This document shows, one piece after another, positions 46,449-55,779 of a stretch of DNA of 64,000 nt (its first letter is position 1; every line of letters starts with the position of its first letter). The notes under the pieces were generated by a model. It worked only from the letters and a program-made list of their open reading frames with translations, ran no database searches and was not told the origin of the DNA. This stretch comes from JAVBWI01 sp036677445 (GTDB lineage: Bacteria; Bacillota; Clostridia; Christensenellales; CAG-138). The position numbers and the translations under genes were made by a program. The stretch is from positions 62,001 to 126,000 of the forward strand of contig JAVBWI010000017.1 of the NCBI GenBank assembly GCA_036677445.1, read 5' to 3'.

Positions 46449-47852
46449 ATGGTTTCCGCGGCTAGGGATGAGGAGCGCCGCACAAGCATGCTGGAGGACC
46501 CGGTCAAGAAATTGATTCCTGCCGTCGCGCTGCCCTCCGTCATCAGTATGCTGGTGGGCGCAATCTACAACATGGCGGATACTTTTTTTGTAGGCCAGCT
46601 TGGCAACAGCGCGACGGGCGCTGTGGGCATCGTGTTCCCCATTATGAATTTGCTGCAGGCGCTTTCGTTCATATTCGCGCACGGCGCCACCAGCTATATC
46701 TCTCGGCTGTTGGGCCGGGGGGATGTGGATAACGCTTCGCGCACGGTCAACACGGCGCTGTTCTCGGCTTTGATAATGGGCGTTCTTTACGGCGGCGCGG
46801 GGCTGCTCTTTTTGGACCCCCTGCTCAATCTCTTCGGCGCGACGCCCACCATACTGCCTTTTGCGCGGGATTACGGCGTTTATATTTATATCGCGTCGCC
46901 GCTGTTCGCGGCTTCGTATGTGTTTAACAACACGCTCCGTGCCGAAGGCAGCGCCATGCTTTCGCTCATCGGTATGGTCACGGGCGCCGTACTCAACGTC
47001 GCGCTGGACCCGATCTGCATATTCGCGCTGGGCATGGGCGTGGGCGGTGCGGGCTTCGCCACGATGATCGGGCAGACGGTCAGCTTTTTCGTGCTGCTTT
47101 CGTTCTATGTGCGAAAAAAGGGCCGCGCAAGCGCGCTCACGCTCTCGCTGCGGCTGTTTACGCCCAGCCGTACCATATACGGCGAGCTTTTCCGCATCGG
47201 TATCCCGTCGTTCGTGCGTTTTGGCATGAGCAGCGTGGCGACCATACTGCTAAACACCGCCGCAAAGCCGTATGGCGACGCCGCCATCGCCGCGTTTTCC
47301 ATCGTGATGCGGCTATTGTTCCTGGTAAACGCCGCGCTCATCGGCTACGGGCAGGGATACCAGCCCATTTCCGGCTTTAATTACGGCGCGGGAAGGAACG
47401 ACCGCGTGCGCGAGGCGTTCCGCTTTACGCTGCGCACGTCGGTGCTGTTCATGGCGCTGTGCGGCGCGGTGCTCATCGCCTTTGCGCCGCAATTGATACG
47501 GATATTCCGGGATGACCCGGCGGTCGTTTCGCTTGGCGCCCTGGCGCTTAGGGCGCAGGCGGCAGCGCTGCCGCTCATGGGTGCGTCCCTGGTTGCGACG
47601 ATGCTGTTCCAATCCACCGGACGCGCGCTTCCATCCTTCATCACCGCGATAGCCCGGCAGGGAATCTGCTTTGTGCCGCTGATACTTGCGCTGCCGCCGC
47701 TTTTTAAAATCAACGGCCTTGTCGCGGCGCAGCCCGCAGCGGACCTGCTGGCATTTTTGATCACGCTGCCGCTTCTGTTTCGCGTACTGCGCACGCTGCG
47801 CACCGGGGACGGGCCTGAGTCTGCGGCATATGATCCCCTGTCCACAGAATGA
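46449..47852 (+). CDS. MATE-family multidrug efflux transporter
   Basis: 467 residues, twelve predicted membrane helices in two similar halves. Recognisable blocks: DPVKKLIPAVALPSVISMLVGAIYNMADTFFVGQLG, NSATGAVGIVFPIMNLLQALSFIFAHGATSYISRLLGRG, 'FNNTLRAEGSAMLSLIGMVTGAVLNVALDPICIF', and in the second half 'GYGQGYQPISGFNYGAGRNDRVREAFRFT'. MATE exporters use Na+ or H+ gradients to expel cationic drugs. GAGGAGG lies six bases before ATG. It is followed after 80 bases by an MFS gene. Confidence 0.94.
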   Translation: MVSAARDEERRTSMLEDPVKKLIPAVALPSVISMLVGAIYNMADTFFVGQLGNSATGAVGIVFPIMNLLQALSFIFAHGATSYISRLLGRGDVDNASRTVNTALFSALIMGVLYGGAGLLFLDPLLNLFGATPTILPFARDYGVYIYIASPLFAASYVFNNTLRAEGSAMLSLIGMVTGAVLNVALDPICIFALGMGVGGAGFATMIGQTVSFFVLLSFYVRKKGRASALTLSLRLFTPSRTIYGELFRIGIPSFVRFGMSSVATILLNTAAKPYGDAAIAAFSIVMRLLFLVNAALIGYGQGYQPISGFNYGAGRNDRVREAFRFTLRTSVLFMALCGAVLIAFAPQLIRIFRDDPAVVSLGALALRAQAAALPLMGASLVATMLFQSTGRALPSFITAIARQGICFVPLILALPPLFKINGLVAAQPAADLLAFLITLPLLFRVLRTLRTGDGPESAAYDPLSTE

Positions 47853-47931
47853 GAATGGGACGGGAATGCCTATTGCCTTAATATGCCGGCAAATCATTCG
47901 GCCACAGAATGAAAGGAGCATACACTGCCTT

Positions 47932-49125
47932 ATGAATGAGAATAAAGCCCGCGCCCGCTATACGCGGGCATTGCTGTTCTATGTGTTCGCGTTCGCGATC
48001 GCCATCACCATACTTTCCGTGGTGCTTTCAGATCTGATCGACGCCTTCCGTGTCGCAAGCGGCAGCGAAGGCGTCATGAGCAGCATGATCAGCTTAGGCG
48101 CGCTCTTATCTCTGGTCTCGGTACTGCTGCTGCAGGGCAGGGTGCGCACCGCCACCATACTCAATGCCGCGGGCGTGCTCATGGCGGTTATGATCGGTCT
48201 GACGGGCCTTATTCAAACCTATCCAGTGCTGCTGTGCTGCTTTTTTCTGTTCGGGCTGTGCGTGGGCTTTATCGACGCCTGCGCGAACGCGTTCGTCGTG
48301 GATCTAAACGGCGCACAGGTGGGCCGCTACCTTGGCGCGCTTCACGGCTCTTCCGGCGTGGGGGCGCTAAGTGCGCCGCTTTTGATACAGTATTTGCTCT
48401 CGGTGATGCACTGGCGCAACGTGTATTTTGTGCTGGCCGTCATCGTGGCCGTCCCCATACTGCTGTTTGTCGCGGTGGGCGCGCTGGAAACCAAGCACAT
48501 TCAATTCGAAGCGAGCACGGATGAAAAGCTGAAGCTAAGGGATGTAAAGGGGTATCTTACCAACAAATTCGATCTGTTGCTGCTTATTTGCCTGCTGCTG
48601 TATACCTGTTCCATGAACGGCATCAACCTGTGGACGGTGCGCTTTGTCGCCGTCACGCTCAACGCCCCGGCGCTCTCCGCGCTCGCGCTTTCAAGCTATT
48701 GGATCTGCAGCACTGTGAGCCGCTTTGTGGTCCCGCGGCTGTCCATTCCGCCCATCCGTGCGTTTGTGCTGGGCGCGGTGTTGGGCGGCGTGCTGATGAT
48801 TATGGGCGTGCTACTGCGGGCGCCGCTTTTGCTGTGCATACTCAATGCCGCGGTGGGCCTCTTTAGCGGCCACAGCATTCCTACGCTCATCGGCATAGGC
48901 GCCGCGCGTTACCCCGGAAAGACCACGCTGCCCAGTTCCCTGCTGGTCATCATGATGTACTCCGCAACCATGCTCTTCCCTCTAATCATGGGCAGCCTGA
49001 ACGCGGCGCTTACCATGCAGGTAAGCATGATTTTCCCGGGCATCTGCCTGCTCCTCGCGGCGGCGGCCGGCGCGGTGTTGATGCGCGTTCGCGTACCGGC
49101 AAGTATGGTTCCGAACGAACTGTGA
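47932..49125 (+). CDS. MFS transporter
   Basis: 397 residues from Met 47932; AAAGGAG is 13 bases upstream, somewhat far. Twelve membrane helices. Features: 'SGSEGVMSSMISLGALLSLVSVLLLQGRVRTATILNAAG' (loop 2-3 region with basic residues), 'GLCVGFIDACANAFVVDLNGAQVGRYLGALHGSSGVGALSAPLLIQYLL', and a second-half counterpart. The D-A-x-x-N-A and HGSSGVG blocks resemble the sugar or drug exporter branch (FucP/YfkF-like). Substrate unknown. Its 3' end lies just before the yybS promoter. Confidence 0.85.
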   Translation: MNENKARARYTRALLFYVFAFAIAITILSVVLSDLIDAFRVASGSEGVMSSMISLGALLSLVSVLLLQGRVRTATILNAAGVLMAVMIGLTGLIQTYPVLLCCFFLFGLCVGFIDACANAFVVDLNGAQVGRYLGALHGSSGVGALSAPLLIQYLLSVMHWRNVYFVLAVIVAVPILLFVAVGALETKHIQFEASTDEKLKLRDVKGYLTNKFDLLLLICLLLYTCSMNGINLWTVRFVAVTLNAPALSALALSSYWICSTVSRFVVPRLSIPPIRAFVLGAVLGGVLMIMGVLLRAPLLLCILNAAVGLFSGHSIPTLIGIGAARYPGKTTLPSSLLVIMMYSATMLFPLIMGSLNAALTMQVSMIFPGICLLLAAAAGAVLMRVRVPASMVPNEL

Positions 49126-49183
49126 GCTTTTACATATCTTCTCCCTTCGTATGGGCTTTTGTAAATCCCGCATGGAAGTATTG

Positions 49184-49212
49184 TTTACATCCGTATGGTT
49201 TCGTCTTACAAT
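49184..49212 (+). promoter_or_regulatory. Promoter of the yybS-gdpP-rplI-dnaB block
   Basis: TTTACA (49184-49189), 17-base spacer, TACAAT (49207-49212). It lies 38 bases upstream of the yybS start. Confidence 0.7.
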
Positions 49213-49249
49213 AAAGGTGGAGAAGTATCACGAAACAGGAGAGTATGCT

Positions 49250-50209
49250 TTGGAAAAGACAGTCAAAAAACCGGGTTTCCTCACCGCGCTGCTCGTGGGC
49301 GCGGCAGGTATATTCTGTGTGCTGATGCCGCCGGTGCTGTTCGTCGCGGGCGGGCTGTTCGGCTACCTTCTGCTTGCGGGGGGTGCGGTGCCCTTTATGT
49401 TGGCCGCGGCCGTCTCCGCCGCGGGCATCTACCTGCTGACCGGCATCACCGGGCTGTGGATACTCGCCATGCTCCTGCCTGCGTCGATATGCCTTTCTGT
49501 TATGCTCCGCAAAAAGGCCTCGTATTTCGATACGGCGCTGTTTACTTCGGCCATTTATACCGCATGCATCTACCTGCCGCTCAACCTCGCGGATATACTC
49601 AACGGTTCGCCCGCGTTCTACACGCTGCAACAGTTTTTCACGCAGACCTGGGCCGAATCGCTTTCGCTTTCGGCTTCCATGCCCGAGCTTGTCGCGCCCG
49701 AGCAGCTTGCGCTGCTGGAATCGGCGGGGCGGGTGATCGCGGCGCAGCTGCCCGTCTATATGCCCGCCGCGCTCTGCGCCTTTGGCGGGCTGCTGGGGCT
49801 TTTTAACCTCCTGCTGTGCGTGCGGCTGTGCCGCCGCGCGGGCACGCCCATCAAGCCCATGCACCGCTTTATGCTCTGGCAGATGCCCAAGAGCTTTATG
49901 GGGGGCATGATCATCCTGGCGCTGGGCACGCTGCTGGCGTCGCTTATCGGCGTATCCGCAATGGACGCGGTCGTCGCCGCCGTGGGCGTCATCGTGCTGC
50001 TGCCCTTTGCGGTGCAGGGGCTTAGTGTGCTGTGGTTCATACTGCATGTGCGCCGTCCCGGGGGGATTATGAGCGGTCTGCTCGTGGTGATACTGGTGTT
50101 TACATTCCCGATGAGCATACTGTCGCTTGCCATTATGGGCGCTTTTGAGCAGCTCATCCATCTAAGGCGGCGCATGCTGGAGCGCGGAAACAATAATCAG
50201 GATAAATGA
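49250..50209 (+). CDS. DUF2232 (YybS-family) integral membrane protein
   Basis: 319 residues from TTG 49250 (AGGAG eight bases upstream; the frame continues further 5' but overlaps the promoter). Eight or so membrane helices: 'GFLTALLVGAAGIFCVLMPPVLFVAGGLFGYLLLAGGAVPFMLAAAVSAAGIYLLTG' and 'GLSVLWFILHVRRPGGIMSGLLVVILVFTFPMSILSLAIMGAFEQLIHLRRRM'. YybS sits immediately before gdpP in most Bacillota; its role is unknown, with membrane transport suspected from distant S-component similarity. Conserved gene order supports the identification. Confidence 0.85.
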   Translation: MEKTVKKPGFLTALLVGAAGIFCVLMPPVLFVAGGLFGYLLLAGGAVPFMLAAAVSAAGIYLLTGITGLWILAMLLPASICLSVMLRKKASYFDTALFTSAIYTACIYLPLNLADILNGSPAFYTLQQFFTQTWAESLSLSASMPELVAPEQLALLESAGRVIAAQLPVYMPAALCAFGGLLGLFNLLLCVRLCRRAGTPIKPMHRFMLWQMPKSFMGGMIILALGTLLASLIGVSAMDAVVAAVGVIVLLPFAVQGLSVLWFILHVRRPGGIMSGLLVVILVFTFPMSILSLAIMGAFEQLIHLRRRMLERGNNNQDK

Positions 50210-50266
50210 TTGCAGGCGAAAGCAATGATGCGGATGCCTTAAAGCTGAAGGGGAAGTGAAGGGGAT

Positions 50267-52207
50267 ATGGATCGTTCGCCAAAGCGCGTATTGATCCCGA
50301 TAGCGGTGCTGTGCGCCCTTATGGATGTCGTGATCGGCTATTTTTCGCCATTGGCGGGGCTGATCGCGGTGGGCTGCACGCTGATTGTGCTGCTCATTTG
50401 CCTGAGCGTGCTCAACGGCATTTCGCGCGCGCAGCGGCAGGCAATGGACACCGTGTTCACCGAAAACGCCTCCGCCGCAGGGCGGCTGATCGCGGGCGTA
50501 AACATCCCCTGCATGATATTTGAAACAAACGGGCGCATCATATGGCGCAACCCCGCCATGAAGAAGCTCTTTGACGGCGTCGACATCAAAAGCCTGCCCG
50601 CCGCGTGCAACCCCAAAACGCCCAGCCAGTCCGGAACCATGGAATACGCGGGGGGCGCGTACCAGGTGGTCAACATGCCGGTAAAACGCGAGCATACCTC
50701 GCATGAGCTGGTGTTCCAATATTGGCTTAACCGTACCGAGGCGGAGCATTACCGCCGCCTGTACGAGGAGCAGATGCCCCACGTGGCGCTTATTTATGTG
50801 GACAATTATGAGGAATTGAGCTCGGATCTCCAGTTCCACCGCAACACTGTGCTTACCGAGGTGGAACGGCTGGTATCCGAAATGACCGCCTCCGTCAGGG
50901 GCGTATACCGCCGCTATGACAACGCGCGCTTTTTGCTGATATTCGAGGCCAAGCATCTGTCTGAGCTGGAAAAGGAGCGTTTCCCCCTGCTGGATAAGGC
51001 GCACAGGATCGATACCGGCACCGAGCAGGCGGTGACGCTTTCCATTGCGGTGGGGGCCGCGGCGCGCGTCGCCGATTCGGATGAGGCCGCCCGGCAGGCC
51101 ATGGAGCTTGCGCTCGGCCGCGGGGGGGACCAGGCGGTCGTCAAGACCGGCACCAACTATGCGTTTTACGGCGGGCGGCGGCAGCTGGAAAGCGGCCAGT
51201 CCCGTGTAAAAACGCGTCTGTTCGCAAAGGCGCTGCGCCAGCTCATCGAGAACTCCACCGAGGTGTTCGTCATGGGCCATAAGCAGCCGGATATGGATTG
51301 CATCGGCGCGGCGCTGGGCGTCGCCCGCTGCGCCATGCAGGCGGACTGCAAGTCGTATATCGTGCTCGACCAGGTCAACCCCACCATACAGCAGGCGGTG
51401 GACGTCATACGCTCCAATCCCGCCTACGCGGGGCTGCTTGTTACGCCGGATACGGTGCGCACAATGCTGCGCCCCACCTCCGTGCTGGTGGTGGTGGATA
51501 CGCAGCGCGCCGCCTCCACCATGGCGCCGGATCTTGTGGAAACCGCCGTCAAGCTGGTATTGATCGACCATCACCGGCGCAGCGCCGACTATATCGACAA
51601 CGCCACGCTCAACCATCTGGACGCCCGCGCCTCCTCCACCAGCGAGATGCTCACCGAAACCCTGCAGTATTTCCACGAGGGCATACGGCCCACGGCGTTC
51701 GAATGCTCCACATTGCTTGCGGGCATTACGGTGGATACCAAGCATTTCGCGTTCAACGTGGGCGCGCGCACGTTTGAGGCCGCAGCCTATTTGCGACAGC
51801 ACGGCGCGGATATCGGCATGGTCAAGCTGATGTTCCAGGATGACCGGGAGACTTACGCCAACCGCGTCGATACAGTCAAAAGCGCGACCATCATCTGCCC
51901 CGGCGTCGCCGTCTCATTTTGCCGCAGCGATATGAAAAACGCGGCGCTCATCGCCGCGCAGGCCGCGGACGCGCTCATCGGCATACGCAGCATCGAAGCG
52001 GCGTTCGTGCTGGGCGCGCAGGGCAATGACGTCAGCGTAAGCGGGCGTTCGCTCGGGCGCATCAACGTACAAGTCATACTCGAGCGCATGGGCGGGGGAG
52101 GGCACCTGACCATGGCCGGCGCGCAATTGAAGAATATATCGCTCGACGACGGGCTGGAGCTTGTGAAATCCACCATACTGGCCTATATGAAAGAAATCGG
52201 GCAATAA
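50267..52207 (+). CDS. gdpP: Cyclic-di-AMP phosphodiesterase GdpP
   Basis: 646 residues. Two N-terminal membrane helices (about 8-50), a PAS-like domain (NIPCMIFETNGRIIWRNPAMKKLF), and a degenerate GGDEF domain (VALIYVDNYEELSSDLQFHRNTVLTEVERLV; no GGDEF motif, 'YDNARFLLIFE' instead). The DHH phosphoesterase domain has GHKQPDMDCIGAALG (D-x-D), VVVVDTQRA and LIDHHRRSADY; the DHHA1 domain has MGGGGHLTMAGAQ. It hydrolyses c-di-AMP to pApA at the membrane and thereby affects wall stress, K+ balance and beta-lactam tolerance. All metal ligands are in place. rplI follows after 54 bases. Confidence 0.96.
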   Translation: MDRSPKRVLIPIAVLCALMDVVIGYFSPLAGLIAVGCTLIVLLICLSVLNGISRAQRQAMDTVFTENASAAGRLIAGVNIPCMIFETNGRIIWRNPAMKKLFDGVDIKSLPAACNPKTPSQSGTMEYAGGAYQVVNMPVKREHTSHELVFQYWLNRTEAEHYRRLYEEQMPHVALIYVDNYEELSSDLQFHRNTVLTEVERLVSEMTASVRGVYRRYDNARFLLIFEAKHLSELEKERFPLLDKAHRIDTGTEQAVTLSIAVGAAARVADSDEAARQAMELALGRGGDQAVVKTGTNYAFYGGRRQLESGQSRVKTRLFAKALRQLIENSTEVFVMGHKQPDMDCIGAALGVARCAMQADCKSYIVLDQVNPTIQQAVDVIRSNPAYAGLLVTPDTVRTMLRPTSVLVVVDTQRAASTMAPDLVETAVKLVLIDHHRRSADYIDNATLNHLDARASSTSEMLTETLQYFHEGIRPTAFECSTLLAGITVDTKHFAFNVGARTFEAAAYLRQHGADIGMVKLMFQDDRETYANRVDTVKSATIICPGVAVSFCRSDMKNAALIAAQAADALIGIRSIEAAFVLGAQGNDVSVSGRSLGRINVQVILERMGGGGHLTMAGAQLKNISLDDGLELVKSTILAYMKEIGQ

Positions 52208-52261
52208 CAGTCATACGGCTTGTTATAGACTATTCCGCACTTATAAAGGAGGCTGAACGAT

Positions 52262-52708
52262 ATGAAGGTACTATTGGAACAGGATGTAAAGGGAACGGGC
52301 AAGCAGGGGCAGATCGTGGAGGTCAGCGACGGTTACGCGCGCAATTTCCTGCTGCCGCGCAGGCTTGCGACCCCGGCGGACGCCGCCTCCATCAACGCGG
52401 CCAATATCCGCAAATCCGCCGCGCAGCATAAGAAATTCCAGGCGGGCGTGGATGCGCGCGAGCAGGCGAAGAAGCTTGCCGGCATTACGGTGCGCGTCAC
52501 CGCCAAGGTGGGCGAGAACGGCAAGCTGTTCGGCTCCATCACTTCCAAGGAAATTGCCGCCGCGCTAGAAGCGCAGCACGGCATCGCGCTCGACCGAAAA
52601 AAGATACTGCTTGGCGAACCTATCCGCGCGCTCGGCTCACAGACCGTCAGCGCAAAGCTCTTTGAAGGCACCGATGCCGCCTTTACAGTCGAAGTCGTAT
52701 CTCAGTAA
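52262..52708 (+). CDS. rplI: 50S ribosomal protein L9
   Basis: 148 residues: N-terminal rRNA-binding domain MKVLLEQDVKGTGKQGQIVEVSDGYARNFLLPRRLATPA, long connecting helix, and the C-terminal domain GENGKLFGSITSKEIAAALEAQHGIALDRKKILLGEPIRALG. Length is standard. GGAGG is nine bases before ATG. Its usual neighbours gdpP and dnaB flank it. Confidence 0.98.
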   Translation: MKVLLEQDVKGTGKQGQIVEVSDGYARNFLLPRRLATPADAASINAANIRKSAAQHKKFQAGVDAREQAKKLAGITVRVTAKVGENGKLFGSITSKEIAAALEAQHGIALDRKKILLGEPIRALGSQTVSAKLFEGTDAAFTVEVVSQ

Positions 52709-52803
52709 TTATGATATTTTCATGGGGGCTTTGTCCACATGCCCCGACTTTCTTAAAGAAAAGAAGCAAACGATAGGGCAACTATTTATAAATGTTCTGG
52801 GTT

Positions 52804-52858
52804 TCCAAAGGGGCGTTACTCCCCTTTGGCGGAGGTTTGGAGGCAGCGCCTCCAAATC
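52804..52858. repeat. Dispersed hairpin element, family C, between rplI and dnaB
   Basis: CCAAAGGGG / CCCCTTTGG (52805-52829) then TTTGGAGGC / GCCTCCAAA (52836-52856). Same succession as at 21467-21517, including the loop GTTAC and the GCGGAGG/GCAGAGG spacer. It could act as a weak terminator between the two genes. Confidence 0.6.
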
Positions 52859-52880
52859 GTCTGTTTAATAAGGAGGTTAC

Positions 52881-54212
52881 ATGGAGCAAACCCCCAACGC
52901 GCCCAGCGCGGCGCCGCACAGCCAGACGGCGGAAGTTTCGGTGCTGGGCAGCATGCTGCTCGATTCCGCGGCGCTCGACGCCGCTATCGAGACTTTGCAG
53001 CCGGAGGATTTCTACACGCCTGCGCACCAGGATATATTCGCGTGCATACGCTCGCTTCGCAATTCCGGCGCGCCGGTGGATTCCGTAGCGCTCATTACGG
53101 AGCTGGACCGCATCGGGAAGCTGCGCGCGGTGGGCGACGCGAGCTATATCGCCGACCTCACCATACAGACGTTTTCCGCTTCGGACGCCGAATATTATAT
53201 CAATCTGGTAATGGAGCGCTCCATGCAGCGCCAGCTTATCCGCGCGGGCAACGCCATCGCGCGCGACGGCATGGATACCCTGCGCGACATCGAGCAGGTG
53301 CTTGGCGACGCGGAGCGGCGCATATACGACATCACGCTCAAGCGCTCCACGGATTCGCTGCTGCCCGTGCAGGATACCATGTACGACGCGTACGCGCACC
53401 TGGGCGAGCTGATGAATATGCAGGGGCAGTTGATCGGCGTTTCCACCGGCTTTGTCGATCTCAACAGCAAGACCTCAGGCCTGAAAAAATCCGATTTGAT
53501 CATCGTGGCCGGCCGCCCCGCCATGGGCAAGACCAGCTTTGCCATCAATATCGCGCAATACGCCGCGCTGCACGACAATCGCACGGTGGTGATATTCTCC
53601 CTGGAAATGTCGCGCGAGCAGCTCATTATGCGCATGTTCAGCTCGGAAGCGGAGGTGGATATGCAAAAGCTCCTGACCGGCACCATGACGGAAACGGAAC
53701 TGGTCAAAATTTCGCAGGTGCTTGGCCCCATGGGGCAGAGCAAGCTCTTTATCGACGATTCCGCCGGCGCCTCCGTGCCTGAAATCCGCAGCAAGTGCCG
53801 CAGGCTCAAAGCGCGGCAGGGGCTGGACCTGATCGTGATCGACTATCTCCAGCTGATGCGCTCCACCAAAAAGACGGACAACCGCCAGCAGGAGGTTTCC
53901 GAGATCACCCGTTCGCTAAAAATACTCGCCCGTGAGCTGGACGTGCCCATACTGCTGCTTTCACAGCTTTCGCGCGCGCCCGAACAGCGCAAGGACGACC
54001 ACCGCCCCATGATTTCGGATCTGCGTGAGAGCGGCGCCATCGAGCAGGATGCGGATATCGTCATGCTCCTTTACCGCGAGCAGGTGTACAATGAGGAGGC
54101 GGACAACGTCGCCGAAATCATCGTCGCCAAGCACCGCAACGGCCCCACCGGCACGGTCAAGCTGTGCTGGCTGGGCGAATATACCAAGTTTAAGAATCTC
54201 GCGTATTCCTAA
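52881..54212 (+). CDS. dnaB: Replicative DNA helicase DnaB (DnaC in Bacillus nomenclature)
   Basis: 443 residues. N-terminal helical domain (NAPSAAPHSQTAEVSVLGSMLLDSAALDAAIETLQPEDFYTPAHQDIF), then the RecA-like motor: STGFVDLNSKTSGLKKSDLIIVAGRPAMGKTSFAINIA (Walker A), VVIFSLEMSREQLIMRMF, LIVIDYLQLM (Walker B), ILARELDVPILLLSQLSRAPEQRKDDHRPMISDLRESGAIEQDADIVMLLYRE (motif H4 and the arginine finger) and VAKHRNGPTGTVKLCW. Hexameric 5'-3' helicase at the replication fork. Full length, no intein. Confidence 0.97.
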   Translation: MEQTPNAPSAAPHSQTAEVSVLGSMLLDSAALDAAIETLQPEDFYTPAHQDIFACIRSLRNSGAPVDSVALITELDRIGKLRAVGDASYIADLTIQTFSASDAEYYINLVMERSMQRQLIRAGNAIARDGMDTLRDIEQVLGDAERRIYDITLKRSTDSLLPVQDTMYDAYAHLGELMNMQGQLIGVSTGFVDLNSKTSGLKKSDLIIVAGRPAMGKTSFAINIAQYAALHDNRTVVIFSLEMSREQLIMRMFSSEAEVDMQKLLTGTMTETELVKISQVLGPMGQSKLFIDDSAGASVPEIRSKCRRLKARQGLDLIVIDYLQLMRSTKKTDNRQQEVSEITRSLKILARELDVPILLLSQLSRAPEQRKDDHRPMISDLRESGAIEQDADIVMLLYREQVYNEEADNVAEIIVAKHRNGPTGTVKLCWLGEYTKFKNLAYS

Positions 54213-54251
54213 GCGATTTTGTTCAGTTCGTTACAAGAAAGGAAACCAGTT

Positions 54252-55085
54252 ATGCCGAATTCCAGCTTTCCCCACGGCAAGGTGGCGCTCGTCACCGGCG
54301 CGTCCTCCGGCATCGGCCGTGAAACGGCGCTGCTGTTCGCTATGAACGGGTATACCGTCTACGGCGCGTCGCGCCGCGGCACGCTGCCGGAATTGCCCGC
54401 AGGCGCACCCGGTGTATTGCATGCGGTAAGCATGGATGTGACGGATGAAGCAAGCGTGCGGCAAGGCGCAGAGACTATCTGCGCGGCCGAGGGGCGCATC
54501 GACGTACTCGTACACGCCGCGGGCAACGGGCTTTCCGGTCCGGCGGAATGCTGCACCGCACAGGATGCACAGCGGCAGATGGACGTAAACTATTACGGCG
54601 CGCTGCGGCTGTTGAACGCGATTTTGCCCGGTATGCGCGCGCGTCGGCAGGGGATCGTACTGTTGGTCGGCTCCGTAGGCGGCATATTTGCCATTCCTTT
54701 TCAAACGTTGTATAGTAGTTCCAAGGCGGCGCTCGCAATGTTAAGCGACGGGCTGCGGCTGGAGCTTCGGCCCTATGGCGTGCATGCCGCGCTCATCGAG
54801 CCGGGGGACGTAAAAACAGGGTTTACCGATGCGCGCAAGCCGGTTGCAAACGCCTGCGACTCCTACCGCGAAAGCTATGAACGCGCCATTTCCCGCATGG
54901 TGCGGGATGAGGAAAACGGCATGCATCCGCGCTCCGTCGCGGCGGCGATACTCCGCGCGGCGCAGAAAAAGAACCCGAAAGCCCACAGCGTGGTGGGCGG
55001 CGCATACCGCGCGTTCGTATTCTTAAAGCGCATATTGCCCGTGCGGCTTACGGAGGCGCTGCTGTACAAAATGTACCTTGGCTGA
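54252..55085 (+). CDS. Short-chain dehydrogenase/reductase (SDR)
   Basis: 277 residues from Met 54252 (AAAGGAAA upstream). Classical SDR: KVALVTGASSGIGRETALLFA (TGxxxGxG NAD(P) loop), MDVTDEASV, VLVHAAGNG (NAG-type strand), GSVGGIFAIPFQTLYSSSKAAL (Ser, Tyr-x-x-x-Lys) and GVHAALIEPGDVKTGF. The ASRRG after the second strand (Arg residues) points to NADP(H) preference. Substrate unknown. The C-terminus ('HSVVGGAYRAFVFLKRILPVRLTEALLYKMYLG') resembles SDRs annotated as acting on steroids or retinol-like lipids, but this does not prove the substrate. Confidence 0.9.
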   Translation: MPNSSFPHGKVALVTGASSGIGRETALLFAMNGYTVYGASRRGTLPELPAGAPGVLHAVSMDVTDEASVRQGAETICAAEGRIDVLVHAAGNGLSGPAECCTAQDAQRQMDVNYYGALRLLNAILPGMRARRQGIVLLVGSVGGIFAIPFQTLYSSSKAALAMLSDGLRLELRPYGVHAALIEPGDVKTGFTDARKPVANACDSYRESYERAISRMVRDEENGMHPRSVAAAILRAAQKKNPKAHSVVGGAYRAFVFLKRILPVRLTEALLYKMYLG

Positions 55086-55122
55086 GTGATCCCCGCGGTA
55101 AAAGTTACGCAAATCGGATGAA

Positions 55123-55175
55123 ATTCCCTTGAGCGGAGCTCCGGAGGCCAAGCCTTCGGACGGCTGCCGCTATAA
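55123..55175. repeat. Short hairpin-rich spacer, possible family C remnant
   Basis: GAGCGGAGCTCCGGAGGCCA followed by AGCCTTCGGACGGCTGCCGC; short inverted repeats and the GGAGGC word resemble the other family C spacers. Weak case. Confidence 0.3.
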
Positions 55176-55198
55176 AAAGCATACACAGGAGGCCATGC

Positions 55199-55738
55199 AT
55201 GAAACAGGATATAAAAGCCATGGACGCGCTGCTCACCCGGCGCAGCGTGCGCAGCTTTACGCAGGAGCCGGTCTCGGAGGAAGACCTGCGCGCGATACTG
55301 CGCGCGGGCATGTTCGCGCCGAGCGCGCACAACGGCCGCACCTGGCGGATGCTTACCGTTACCGACCGTGCAAAGCTGAACGCGCTCGCGCCCATGAGCC
55401 GCTGGTGGCACATGCTTCGCGAAGCGCCGCTGTGCATCGTCTGCTGCGGCCATTCCCCAGAGCTTGCCGCCATGGATGAGGAGCTTCTGGTGCAAAACAG
55501 CGTCGCCGCCACCGAAAATATGCTGCTGTGCATACACGCGCTGGGCTTGGGCGGCGTATGGCTGGGCATCACGCCACAGAGGCCGCATTATGAGGATGTT
55601 AAAAAGCTGCTCAGTATACCCGGCGACGTGCGGGTGGTGAGCATTATCGCCGTCGGACACCCGAAGGAGCCGCTGCCCGCGCGCGCCGCGCCGCTGGAGC
55701 GGTTTGAAGAAGAAAAGTGGCACAAAGAGCAGTGGTGA
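55199..55738 (+). CDS. Nitroreductase-family flavoprotein
   Basis: 179 residues, CAGGAGG six bases before ATG. N-terminal FMN-binding signature LLTRRSVRSFTQEPVSEEDLRAILRAGMFAPSAHNGRTWRM, central QNSVAATENMLLCIHALGLGGVWLGITPQ, and VRVVSIIAVGHPKEPLPAR at the end, all standard for the NfsB/FRP-type fold. It reduces quinones, nitro compounds or flavins with NAD(P)H as a dimer. Specific role unknown. It shares direction with the SDR and MBL genes but with spacers long enough for separate transcripts. Confidence 0.92.
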   Translation: MKQDIKAMDALLTRRSVRSFTQEPVSEEDLRAILRAGMFAPSAHNGRTWRMLTVTDRAKLNALAPMSRWWHMLREAPLCIVCCGHSPELAAMDEELLVQNSVAATENMLLCIHALGLGGVWLGITPQRPHYEDVKKLLSIPGDVRVVSIIAVGHPKEPLPARAAPLERFEEEKWHKEQW

Positions 55739-55779
55739 ATAGTCCGCGTTATTTCCCATGCGGCAGATAAGGAGGAAGC

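Noticed and set aside
50162..51802. 546-codon open frame antisense to gdpP
   Set aside because: Shadow frame caused by high GC; gdpP on the plus strand has all expected motifs.
55123..55175. Riboswitch before the nitroreductase gene
   Set aside because: Too short and without any known aptamer core; at most a hairpin remnant.
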